A stretch of 5,419 nt of DNA, from NCBI GenBank assembly GCA_964640435.1, contig CAZXFJ010000054.1:1-5419 (forward strand), read 5' to 3'. Source of the stretch: GWA1-39-11 sp964640435 (GTDB lineage: Bacteria > Patescibacteriota > Microgenomatia > Levybacterales > GWA1-39-11). Shown here piece by piece: positions 1-5,419 of this stretch. Position 1 is the first letter of the stretch, and each line of letters opens with the position of its first letter. Under the pieces are notes generated by a model. That model did not search any database and was not told where the DNA came from. It saw only the letters and a list, made by a program, of their open reading frames with translations. The position numbers and the translations under genes were made by a program.

Positions 1-1175
1 AGTTTTACTTCTAAAAAATCTGTGCCTAAACCAGTTTTAACTGGAATAACAATCGTTTCTTCTTTTTTAGCAAGTCCGATTATTGGGACACTAAAACCTT
101 TTTCTGCATGAGCTTGCAAGACTGATGAAACCTGTCCTTTGCCGCCATCAATGACCATTAAATTTGGTTTTTCCCAGTCAACTCGCTTCGCCCGACGTCT
201 TGCAACCTCTCTATGCATTTCAAAGTCATCTGGAGTTTTTTTAAATTTAATTTTAAATTTTCTATATTGGCTTTTATCCACATCACCGTTTGTAAATACA
301 ACCATAGATCCCGTTGCATTAGTCCCAGAAATATTTGAAATATCATAACACTCAATTCTATGAAGATCACCGACATCAAGTCCGTATTTATTCATTATTT
401 CGGAAAGAGATGAAACTTCGTCCTTAATTCTTTGAAAGTAATAGTCAGGTTTTTCCTCATACTTAAATGGGTCATAATTTTCACCCGTTATGTAGTCAAT
501 CTTCTCAATTTTCTTTTGAATATCAGCTGCTTTTTCAAATTCTTCAAGCTTTACATATTCTTTTTGTTCTTTCTGAAGCTCTTTTACAACACCATCTTTT
601 CCTCCTTCAAAAAAACTAATTAGCCGTCTTATATTCTTTTGTGATTCGGGTAAATTCTGTGGAAATGCAGGTACGCAAAGACAAAGACCTATATGATAAT
701 AAAGACATCTTTTTGGTGGGTGATTTTTTACAGACTGATAAGGGAAAATTCTTCTTAATATTCTAAGAACAGTTTTTAAGTCAGTAACACTAGTAAATGG
801 GCCGAAATATACTGCGTCTTTATTACCAAATCTTCGAGATAAAACAACATATGGGATTGGTTTTTTATTTACCTCAAGTGATGTATACGACTTATCATCA
901 ACAAGCTTAACATTAAACTCCGGTGTATATTTTTTTATTAAGTTAGATTCAAGTAAAAATGCTTCAATCTCTGATAAAACTACAATATGGTCAAGTGATG
1001 CTGCATCCTGCATCATTCTTAATGTTTTTGATGCTAAATCTTTTCCTAAGAAGTAGTTACTGACACGTTTGCGTAAATCTTTCGCCTTTCCGACATAGAT
1101 TACTTTATTATTTGCGTTTTTGAAAATATATACGCCAGGTTTTGAAGGCAACGAGCGCCACAAAGATTGATCCAA
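1..1175 (-). CDS. uvrC: UvrABC excinuclease subunit C, N-terminal 391 codons (3' end outside window)
   Basis: UvrC is the nuclease of bacterial nucleotide excision repair; with UvrB it cuts the damaged strand on both sides of the lesion. The frame is open to the left edge. Residues 10-90 are a GIY-YIG nuclease domain with GVY (14-16), YVG (27-29), R37 and E76 in the positions of the catalytic Tyr, Arg and Glu. Family landmarks follow in order: NLIKKY (78-83), DDKSY, YFGPF, CLYYHIG (157-163), a UVR motif for UvrB contact (about 199-234, LEEFEKAADIQKK), YDISNISGT, and IDGGKGQ, whose Asp (D343) is an expected catalytic residue of the RNase H-like domain. The rest of that domain and the helix-hairpin-helix tail are missing only because the window ends. 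The TTG start is chosen because an in-frame TAG lies directly before it, a strong Shine-Dalgarno precedes it, and it gives the usual short N-terminus. It overlaps the preceding gene by 68 bp. Odd: the Fe-S cysteine set looks incomplete (see findings). Confidence 0.96.
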   Translation of the reverse strand, partial: MDQSLWRSLPSKPGVYIFKNANNKVIYVGKAKDLRKRVSNYFLGKDLASKTLRMMQDAASLDHIVVLSEIEAFLLESNLIKKYTPEFNVKLVDDKSYTSLEVNKKPIPYVVLSRRFGNKDAVYFGPFTSVTDLKTVLRILRRIFPYQSVKNHPPKRCLYYHIGLCLCVPAFPQNLPESQKNIRRLISFFEGGKDGVVKELQKEQKEYVKLEEFEKAADIQKKIEKIDYITGENYDPFKYEEKPDYYFQRIKDEVSSLSEIMNKYGLDVGDLHRIECYDISNISGTNATGSMVVFTNGDVDKSQYRKFKIKFKKTPDDFEMHREVARRRAKRVDWEKPNLMVIDGGKGQVSSVLQAHAEKGFSVPIIGLAKKEETIVIPVKTGLGTDFLEVK

Positions 1176-2100
1176 CTATAATTACACCTCCTAAAAATAT
1201 TAGAAATAAGTCCGGCAAAAATCCTACATGAATATCTTGACCGGTAACTTTATTATCAAATGAAATTTTAACTTTAAACGTGCCCATTGTCAAAAAAGGC
1301 GTACTTCCTAGAGTCACTGGAACTTCAAGAGTTTGATATGGTTGTATTTCTGAAACTGAATATGTTTGAATCTTTTGCGTAGCATCAGACTCAATAGTTA
1401 AAGTCTTTTCCTCAATTATCTCATCGCTTGTATTTTGAAGTAAAACAGCACCATTAATTGGAAGACCAAAGATAACGTTATTTGGAAATTTTGAGGAAAT
1501 TATAATATTTGGATCAGGGGTATTTACATCTTTAAACAACATATATATGCCACTTCGTGCAAAATCTTCTTTTTGAAATGTATACGTATTGTTTACTTTT
1601 GTCTTTTTAGTGGGGGTAATTATGCTTGCATGACCAAAAGTTGGAGGAATTGCAACAGAAACCGAATAGCTTTTAAATTCGTCTATACCGCTAAATCCTG
1701 GTATTACAACTTCCCATCCATTTTCTTTTTTCTCTACCACATCTGAAGTTTTATATGTAAGCGTAAATTTATTCTTGCTTCCTTTTCCTACTACTTTTTT
1801 AGGAAACAGAACAACTATTTTGTTAACCCCCTTAACCTTTTCTGTTTCTATTTCCAAAATTCCAGCAGAACTTGTAGCAACGATATCTGATATTTCAGGA
1901 TATGGAACATTTACAGTATATGTAGGCGTATACATAAACTGAGTCTTGTTAGTAATTGTTACCTCTTGTTTAACCTCTGTATCGCCACTATTTAAAATTT
2001 TATATGTATCCTTACTTGAAATATCAAAATCCTGACTTGCAAAAGCTTTTGAGGTAAATATGATGAATAAAAATAAAATCAAGAGAAATTTAAATCTCAT
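1108..2100 (-). CDS. Secreted, C-terminally membrane-anchored beta-rich protein of unknown function
   Basis: The 330-residue product has a signal peptide (residues 1-21: basic MRFK, a Leu/Ile/Phe core, AFA cleavage site before S22), an extracellular portion of about 275 residues, one transmembrane helix (about 298-318) and a short basic cytoplasmic tail ending QKRK. This is a type I single-pass topology. The ectodomain reads as alternating beta strands in two parts: about 22-195 (EVTITN, VVGKGSKNKFTLTYKT, GWEVVIPG, SYSVSVAIPP) and about 205-293, an Ig- or CARDB-like stretch (NGAVLLQN, LEVPVTLG, GTFKVKIS). From memory, the first part resembles the non-catalytic N-terminal domain of transglutaminase-domain surface proteins in Patescibacteria. 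The transglutaminase core is absent: there is no cysteine anywhere, so no thiol active site. A surface adhesion, scaffold or binding role is a guess. The ATG is preceded by an extended -10 but no Shine-Dalgarno. It precedes uvrC in the same transcript and overlaps it by 68 bp. Confidence 0.85.
   Translation of the reverse strand: MRFKFLLILFLFIIFTSKAFASQDFDISSKDTYKILNSGDTEVKQEVTITNKTQFMYTPTYTVNVPYPEISDIVATSSAGILEIETEKVKGVNKIVVLFPKKVVGKGSKNKFTLTYKTSDVVEKKENGWEVVIPGFSGIDEFKSYSVSVAIPPTFGHASIITPTKKTKVNNTYTFQKEDFARSGIYMLFKDVNTPDPNIIISSKFPNNVIFGLPINGAVLLQNTSDEIIEEKTLTIESDATQKIQTYSVSEIQPYQTLEVPVTLGSTPFLTMGTFKVKISFDNKVTGQDIHVGFLPDLFLIFLGGVIIVGSIFVALVAFKTWRIYFQKRK
1185..1192 (-). promoter_or_regulatory. 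Shine-Dalgarno of uvrC inside the upstream coding region
   Basis: The minus strand reads AGGAGGTG, eight bases complementary to the 16S rRNA 3' tail, with nine bases before the TTG at 1175. It decides the uvrC start, since TTG is a weak codon and other in-frame TTGs follow at 1163 and 1151. The same bases encode the Gly-Gly-Val of the preceding gene's transmembrane helix, so uvrC is likely translated by coupling or re-initiation from that gene. Confidence 0.85.
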
Positions 2101-2106
2101 ATTTTA

Positions 2107-2115
2107 ATTTTAGCA
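2107..2115 (-). promoter_or_regulatory. Extended -10 promoter of the membrane protein (and probably uvrC), apparently leaderless
   Basis: The minus strand reads TGCTAAAAT, matching the extended -10 form TGnTATAAT with one mismatch. Six bases separate the hexamer from the ATG at 2100, which places the expected transcription start at or next to the A of the ATG. No Shine-Dalgarno lies in between. No good -35 is visible, which fits an extended -10 promoter. It overlaps the proposed -35 of the divergent gene. Confidence 0.55.
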
Positions 2116-2139
2116 AATAATGATAAGATGTTTTATAAT
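2110..2139 (+). promoter_or_regulatory. Promoter of the small plus-strand gene, apparently leaderless
   Basis: A perfect TATAAT lies at 2134-2139, with TTAGCA (four of six against TTGACA) at 2110-2115 and an 18-base spacer. Six bases follow before the ATG at 2146, so transcription should begin at or next to that ATG. There is no Shine-Dalgarno before it. The -10 box lies inside the six-codon extension that an ATG at 2128 would add, which argues for the 2146 start. Confidence 0.6.
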
Positions 2140-2145
2140 CACCAA

Positions 2146-2427
2146 ATGGAAAAAGAACAAACAAGACGTTATGTGAGAGGCGAAAGCGTTATTGAGAGAA
2201 ATAGACAACAAAAATATGCGCAGCAAATAATAGGCGTATTATTTATTGCCGAAGAATATGTAGGCATGTTTGGTCAATCAGCAGATTTTCAAATTGAAGT
2301 TTCCGCGAATATTTCTGACGCATTGACTTCCTCAAATCATTCAAGAATTATTAGAAGAAATATAAACAGTATTAGAAGTACTATTAGAGATAGGATTGAG
2401 GAGAAAATACTAAACCATCAATATTAA
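2146..2427 (+). CDS. Small hypothetical protein, 93 aa, leaderless
   Basis: I do not recognise this protein. It has 93 residues from the ATG at 2146 (99 if the ATG at 2128 were used). It has no signal peptide, clear transmembrane helix, cysteine or repeat. The N-terminus is polar and basic (QTRRYVRGE), followed by a helix-like hydrophobic stretch (QQIIGVLFIAEEYVGMFG, about residues 24-41) and a C-terminal region rich in Arg, Ile and Asn that looks helical (RIIRRNINSIRSTIRDRIEE). It is probably a soluble, mostly helical cytoplasmic protein; a nucleic-acid or protein-binding role is only a guess. Support for a real gene: it fills the only gap between uvrA and the membrane protein gene, has a good promoter, and has a terminator-like hairpin directly after its stop. 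It is opposite in strand to its neighbours, so read-through from uvrA would be antisense to it. Confidence 0.65.
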   Translation: MEKEQTRRYVRGESVIERNRQQKYAQQIIGVLFIAEEYVGMFGQSADFQIEVSANISDALTSSNHSRIIRRNINSIRSTIRDRIEEKILNHQY

Positions 2428-2428
2428 C

Positions 2429-2450
2429 GAACTAACTACAGTTCTTTTTT
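2429..2450 (+). terminator. Weak intrinsic terminator of the small plus-strand gene, overlapping the uvrA 3' end
   Basis: GAACT (2429-2433) can pair with AGTTC (2440-2444) across a six-base loop, followed by six T (2445-2450). It begins two bases after the TAA at 2425-2427. The stem is only five base pairs with two G-C pairs, so it may be weak. On the minus strand the hairpin is not followed by a T run, so it should not terminate uvrA. The T run is the complement of two Lys codons near the end of uvrA, and the uvrA stop lies in the loop. Confidence 0.45.
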
Positions 2451-5315
2451 AAGATACTGACCTGTATATGACTTTGGATTATTTGCTATTTCTCGAGGAG
2501 TACCTGTGGCAATAATTTGCCCTCCCCCATCTCCACCTTCAGGTCCAAGATCAATAATCCAGTCAGCATTTTTAATAATATCGAGATTATGCTCAATAAC
2601 TATAACTGTATTTCCTTTTTCAACAAGTCTTCTCATAACTCCAATAAGTTTTTGAAGATCTGCAAAGTGAAGTCCAGTTGTAGGCTCATCAAGAAGATAA
2701 AGACTATTTCCAGTTCCTTTTTTAGATAATTCTGAAGCAAGTTTAATACGCTGTGCCTCTCCTCCGGATAGCGTGGTTGCAGATTGACCAAGACGAATAT
2801 ATGAAAGACCCACTTCTTTAAGAGTTGCGAGTTTATTAAATAATCCCTCATGGAAAGATAAGAAAGAAAGTGCTTCATCAACGCTCATGTTTAATACCTC
2901 AGAAATATTTTTACCGTCAAAATCGACTTCTAATGTATCTTGCGTATAACGAGTTCCATTACATGTTTCGCAGGTTACAAAAACATCAGGTAAAAACTGC
3001 ATTTCAATTTTTATTGTTCCCTCTCCTTCACATGTCTCACAACGTCCACCTTTCACGTTAAAGGAGAACCTTCCTGGACCATAACCACGCATTCGTGCTT
3101 CACGAGAGTTTGCAAAAAGCTCCCGTATATATGTAAATGCTCCCGTATATGTTGCAGGGTTTGAGCGAGGAGTTCGACCAATTGGTGACTGATCAATCAT
3201 AAATACTCTTTTTAATTGCTCGTCACCTATTATTTCCTTAAATGCTCCAGGTTTTTCTTTGTGGAAAGGATTTTTTCGTAGAGCTAAAACATGGTATAAA
3301 ACATCGTTAATAAGAGTAGATTTTCCACTTCCTGAAACTCCTGTTATACAAATTAGTGACCCAAGGGGAAATTTAACGTCAACATTTTTTAAATTGTGAG
3401 CTGTAACACCTTTTAGCTCCAAAAAGTTTTGAATTTTATTTATGTTAAAGTTTTTATTCTTATCAACAATCTTTTTCTCTCCAGATAAATAGACTCCCGT
3501 GATAGATTTTTCATCTTTTATAATTTGCTCAGGCGTCCCATGAGCAACAATTTTCCCTCCATGTTCTCCAGCGGCGGGTCCGATATCGAAGATATAGTCC
3601 GACTCAAGCATCATCTCCTTATCATGCTCAACAACAATTACAGAATTTCCAAGATCTCTTAATCGTTTAAGAGTATTAACAAGTTTTGTATTGTCTCTTG
3701 GGTGAAGACCAATTGATGGCTCATCGAGAACATATAAAACTCCTGAAAGACCTGAACCAATTTGAGAGGCTAAACGAATACGTTGCGCTTCTCCTCCTGC
3801 AAGAGTCATTGCAGTTCTTCCAAGAGTTAGATATGAAAGACCTACATCAACCAAAAACTTCATACGAATTGTAATTTCTCGAAGTATTATTCTCGCAATT
3901 TGCTGTTCTCGAGAATTTAATTTGTCAAAGAGGTTAGAAATGAAGTCGTAAGACTTTTCTATACTATAATCTGCAAGATCCACAATTGAAATTCCTTCAA
4001 TAGTTACAGATAGCGCTTCAGGCTTTAATCTTTTCCCGTGACAAACATCACAAACAAGTTGAGTCATGAATTTTTCAATCTCATGTTTAACAATTTCTGA
4101 ACCTGATTCGTTATAACGTTTAAGAAGATAATTAACAACACCTGGATATGTCTCATAGATTTTTGTTCTTTCGCCAAATCTATTTGTGCCTTTTACTTCA
4201 TAAAGCTGATCTCCTGTTCCATAAAGAATAATTTTTTTGTCGTCGGCAGTTAATCTACCTATTTCGACATTTAATGGAATGTCGTTTTTCTCAAGCGCTT
4301 GCTTAACTGTTCTTGCAATCCAAGTATCTTGCTCACCAATATTTGCAAATGCTAAAATTCCTCCTTCACTTATTGAAAGATGTGGGTTTAATACCAATTC
4401 TTCATCAACTGATTGAATTGTTCCAAGACCATTACAATTTGAACATGCTCCATATGGAGAATTAAAAGAGAAGAGTCTGGGTTCAATTTCTTGCAGTGCA
4501 AGACCACACATAGGACAAGCAAATTTCTCAGAATAGAAGAAGTCTTCCATTTCTGTTGGTTTATCAGGCATAGAAAAGCCTTTATCATTAATTTTTGCAA
4601 CAACTAGCTCACGACTTCCAAGATTTAATGCCTGCTCTACTGAATCAACAAGTCTTGTTCTTTCAAAGTTTTTATCTAGGGTTAAACGGTCAACAATTGC
4701 TTCAATTGTGTGTTGATTTGTTTTTATAAGAACCAAATCTTCATCAAGTCCGTAAACTCTTCCATCAATTCGAACTCGTTGAAAACCACGTTTTCGAAGA
4801 TCTTTAAATAAATCGGTGTATTCACCTTTTCTCCCCTTAACGATAGGTGCCAATATCATTAAACGAACGGGTGTTCCAGTTGTAAACTTTGTGATAATAT
4901 CTTCAACAATTCTTTCTTTTGTAGTTCTAGTTATTTCTGTTCCATCATTTGGACAATGAGGATGACCAACGCGAGCAAATAAAAGCCTGAAGTAATCATA
5001 AATTTCCGTAACAGTACCAACAGTCGAACGAGGATTATGAGATGTTGATTTCTGATCAATTGAAATACTTGGCGAAAGACCTTCAATAAGGTCAACATCA
5101 GGTTTCTTCATTATTCCTAAGAATTGACGAGCATATGAAGATAGAGATTCAACATATCTACGTTGTCCTTCAGCATAAATCGTGTCAAAAGCGAGCGAAC
5201 TTTTACCACTACCTGATAACCCAGTAAATACCACAAGTTTGTACTTTGGTATTTCAAGGTCTACATTTTTGAGATTGTGCTCACGTGCTCCTTTTACAAT
5301 AATCTTGTCTGTCAT
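2436..5315 (-). CDS. uvrA: UvrABC excinuclease subunit A (ABC-type ATPase, damage recognition)
   Basis: UvrA is the cytoplasmic dimeric ATPase that finds bulky DNA damage and loads UvrB. At 959 residues it is about the family's usual length and looks intact. First half: Walker A GLSGSGKSS (32-40), the conserved block after it (EGQRRYVESLSSYARQF), a UvrB-binding/insertion region with HPHCPNDG (118-125), a zinc module with C267, C270, C291 and C294 around EPRLFSFNSPYGAC, CDVCHGKRLKPE, signature LAGGEAQRI (505-513) and Walker B LDEPSIGLH (530-538). Second half: Walker A GVSGSGKST (659-667), the DNA-contacting zinc module C759, C762, C782 and C785, signature LSGGEAQRI (849-857) and Walker B LDEPTTGLH (875-883). 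The ATG at 5315 gives the standard MTDKIIVKGAREHNLKN start; a TTG at 5363 would add 16 atypical residues and lies upstream of the likely transcription start. Odd: the first signature has Ala (A506) where Ser is usual. It ends 8 bp from the convergent small gene. Confidence 0.97.
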   Translation of the reverse strand: MTDKIIVKGAREHNLKNVDLEIPKYKLVVFTGLSGSGKSSLAFDTIYAEGQRRYVESLSSYARQFLGIMKKPDVDLIEGLSPSISIDQKSTSHNPRSTVGTVTEIYDYFRLLFARVGHPHCPNDGTEITRTTKERIVEDIITKFTTGTPVRLMILAPIVKGRKGEYTDLFKDLRKRGFQRVRIDGRVYGLDEDLVLIKTNQHTIEAIVDRLTLDKNFERTRLVDSVEQALNLGSRELVVAKINDKGFSMPDKPTEMEDFFYSEKFACPMCGLALQEIEPRLFSFNSPYGACSNCNGLGTIQSVDEELVLNPHLSISEGGILAFANIGEQDTWIARTVKQALEKNDIPLNVEIGRLTADDKKIILYGTGDQLYEVKGTNRFGERTKIYETYPGVVNYLLKRYNESGSEIVKHEIEKFMTQLVCDVCHGKRLKPEALSVTIEGISIVDLADYSIEKSYDFISNLFDKLNSREQQIARIILREITIRMKFLVDVGLSYLTLGRTAMTLAGGEAQRIRLASQIGSGLSGVLYVLDEPSIGLHPRDNTKLVNTLKRLRDLGNSVIVVEHDKEMMLESDYIFDIGPAAGEHGGKIVAHGTPEQIIKDEKSITGVYLSGEKKIVDKNKNFNINKIQNFLELKGVTAHNLKNVDVKFPLGSLICITGVSGSGKSTLINDVLYHVLALRKNPFHKEKPGAFKEIIGDEQLKRVFMIDQSPIGRTPRSNPATYTGAFTYIRELFANSREARMRGYGPGRFSFNVKGGRCETCEGEGTIKIEMQFLPDVFVTCETCNGTRYTQDTLEVDFDGKNISEVLNMSVDEALSFLSFHEGLFNKLATLKEVGLSYIRLGQSATTLSGGEAQRIKLASELSKKGTGNSLYLLDEPTTGLHFADLQKLIGVMRRLVEKGNTVIVIEHNLDIIKNADWIIDLGPEGGDGGGQIIATGTPREIANNPKSYTGQYLKKEL

Positions 5316-5340
5316 ATGTGTATTTTGCGTAAAGTTTATT

Positions 5341-5370
5341 ATTATACTCCGAATTTGAAGCAATATTCAA
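5341..5370 (-). promoter_or_regulatory. Probable uvrA promoter
   Basis: The minus strand has TTGAAT (5370-5365), an 18-base spacer and a perfect TATAAT (5346-5341). Transcription should begin near 5334, leaving about 19 bases before the ATG at 5315. That leader has no purine-rich Shine-Dalgarno. No SOS box (LexA-type palindrome) was evident around it, so damage induction is not indicated by this sequence. Confidence 0.6.
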
Positions 5371-5377
5371 CCAATAT

Positions 5378-5384
5378 AGAGGGG
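5378..5384 (+). promoter_or_regulatory. Shine-Dalgarno of the right-edge gene
   Basis: AGAGGGG lies seven bases before the ATG at 5392, a normal distance for a ribosome binding site. It is the main support for calling that short partial gene. A TATACT at 5343-5348 could be its -10, which would overlap the uvrA -10 on the other strand, but no convincing -35 is seen. Confidence 0.5.
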
Positions 5385-5391
5385 CGCCTTG

Positions 5392-5419
5392 ATGAAAAAA
5401 ACTAAAGCCTATATAATAA
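5392..5419 (+). CDS. Start of a divergent gene, cut by the window edge
   Basis: The ATG is followed by nine open codons (MKKTKAYII) before the window ends, with a Shine-Dalgarno seven bases upstream. The Lys-rich start followed by hydrophobic residues could be the beginning of a signal peptide or an ordinary N-terminus; nine residues cannot tell. It is transcribed away from uvrA, sharing the intergenic region with it. The product is unknown. Confidence 0.5.

Noticed and set aside
139..623. Open frames on the plus strand (139-348, 432-623) and in another minus frame (158-379) across uvrC
   Set aside because: They are low-complexity hydrophobic or composition-driven frames lying over a strongly conserved uvrC reading frame, with no start signals of their own.
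660..680. A possible frameshift in uvrC around the unusual CLCVPAF sequence
   Set aside because: The frame continues with good family motifs on both sides and the length between them is normal, so a compensated error is possible but not supported.
2128..2145. Start of the small plus-strand gene at the ATG at 2128
   Set aside because: It has no Shine-Dalgarno and the perfect TATAAT lies within its third to fifth codons, so a transcript from that promoter would begin at about the ATG at 2146.
2517..4603. Several open frames of 62-82 codons within uvrA on both strands
   Set aside because: All lie over conserved UvrA domains, lack ribosome binding sites and show no recognisable protein features.
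5316..5363. A 16-residue N-terminal extension of UvrA starting at a TTG at 5363
   Set aside because: The added residues do not resemble UvrA N-termini, the ATG at 5315 gives the family-standard start, and the likely -10 box (5346-5341) lies inside the extension.
1..5419. CRISPR arrays, tRNA or rRNA genes, insertion sequences or long repeats
   Set aside because: Nothing of this kind was seen on reading; nearly the whole window is protein-coding.

Overview
The window is AT-rich (by eye roughly 35-38% G+C), uses the standard genetic code (no in-frame TGA in the two long conserved genes), and is dominated by nucleotide excision repair. The most likely source is a candidate-phyla-radiation (Patescibacteria, perhaps Microgenomates-like) bacterium. 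This rests on the style of the UvrC and UvrA proteins, on a secreted, membrane-anchored protein resembling the non-catalytic part of transglutaminase-domain proteins that I recall from that group, and on compact, overlapping gene layout. It is an inference without any database search.

Layout, left to right. Positions 1-1175 (minus) hold the N-terminal 391 codons of uvrC; the gene runs off the left edge. Its TTG start lies inside the 3' end of the preceding gene, a 330-residue signal-peptide/beta-rich/single-TM protein (1108-2100, minus), giving a 68-bp out-of-frame overlap with a strong Shine-Dalgarno. Between that gene and uvrA sits a 335-bp gap holding a small plus-strand gene of unknown function (2146-2427). 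It is divergent from the membrane protein gene and convergent with uvrA, whose stop codon is 8 bp away. uvrA (2436-5315, minus, 959 aa) looks complete. At the right edge a plus-strand gene begins (ATG at 5392) and is cut after nine codons.

Control signals. The membrane protein gene and the small plus-strand gene each have a -10 hexamer ending exactly six bases before their ATG and no Shine-Dalgarno, which suggests two divergent leaderless transcripts from overlapping promoters. uvrA has a TTGAAT-18-TATAAT promoter and a short leader, also without a recognisable Shine-Dalgarno. The internal gene uvrC and the right-edge gene do have Shine-Dalgarno sequences.

How the genes work together. UvrA recognises damage and loads UvrB; UvrC then makes the dual incision. 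uvrB is not in the window. The membrane protein is co-transcribed with uvrC by position, but nothing in its sequence indicates a repair role. The points most worth a second look are the gene overlap, the paired leaderless promoters, the incomplete Fe-S cysteine set in UvrC, the Ser-to-Ala change in the first ABC signature of UvrA, and the two proteins of unknown function. I did not find evidence for a wholly new defence or mobile system.
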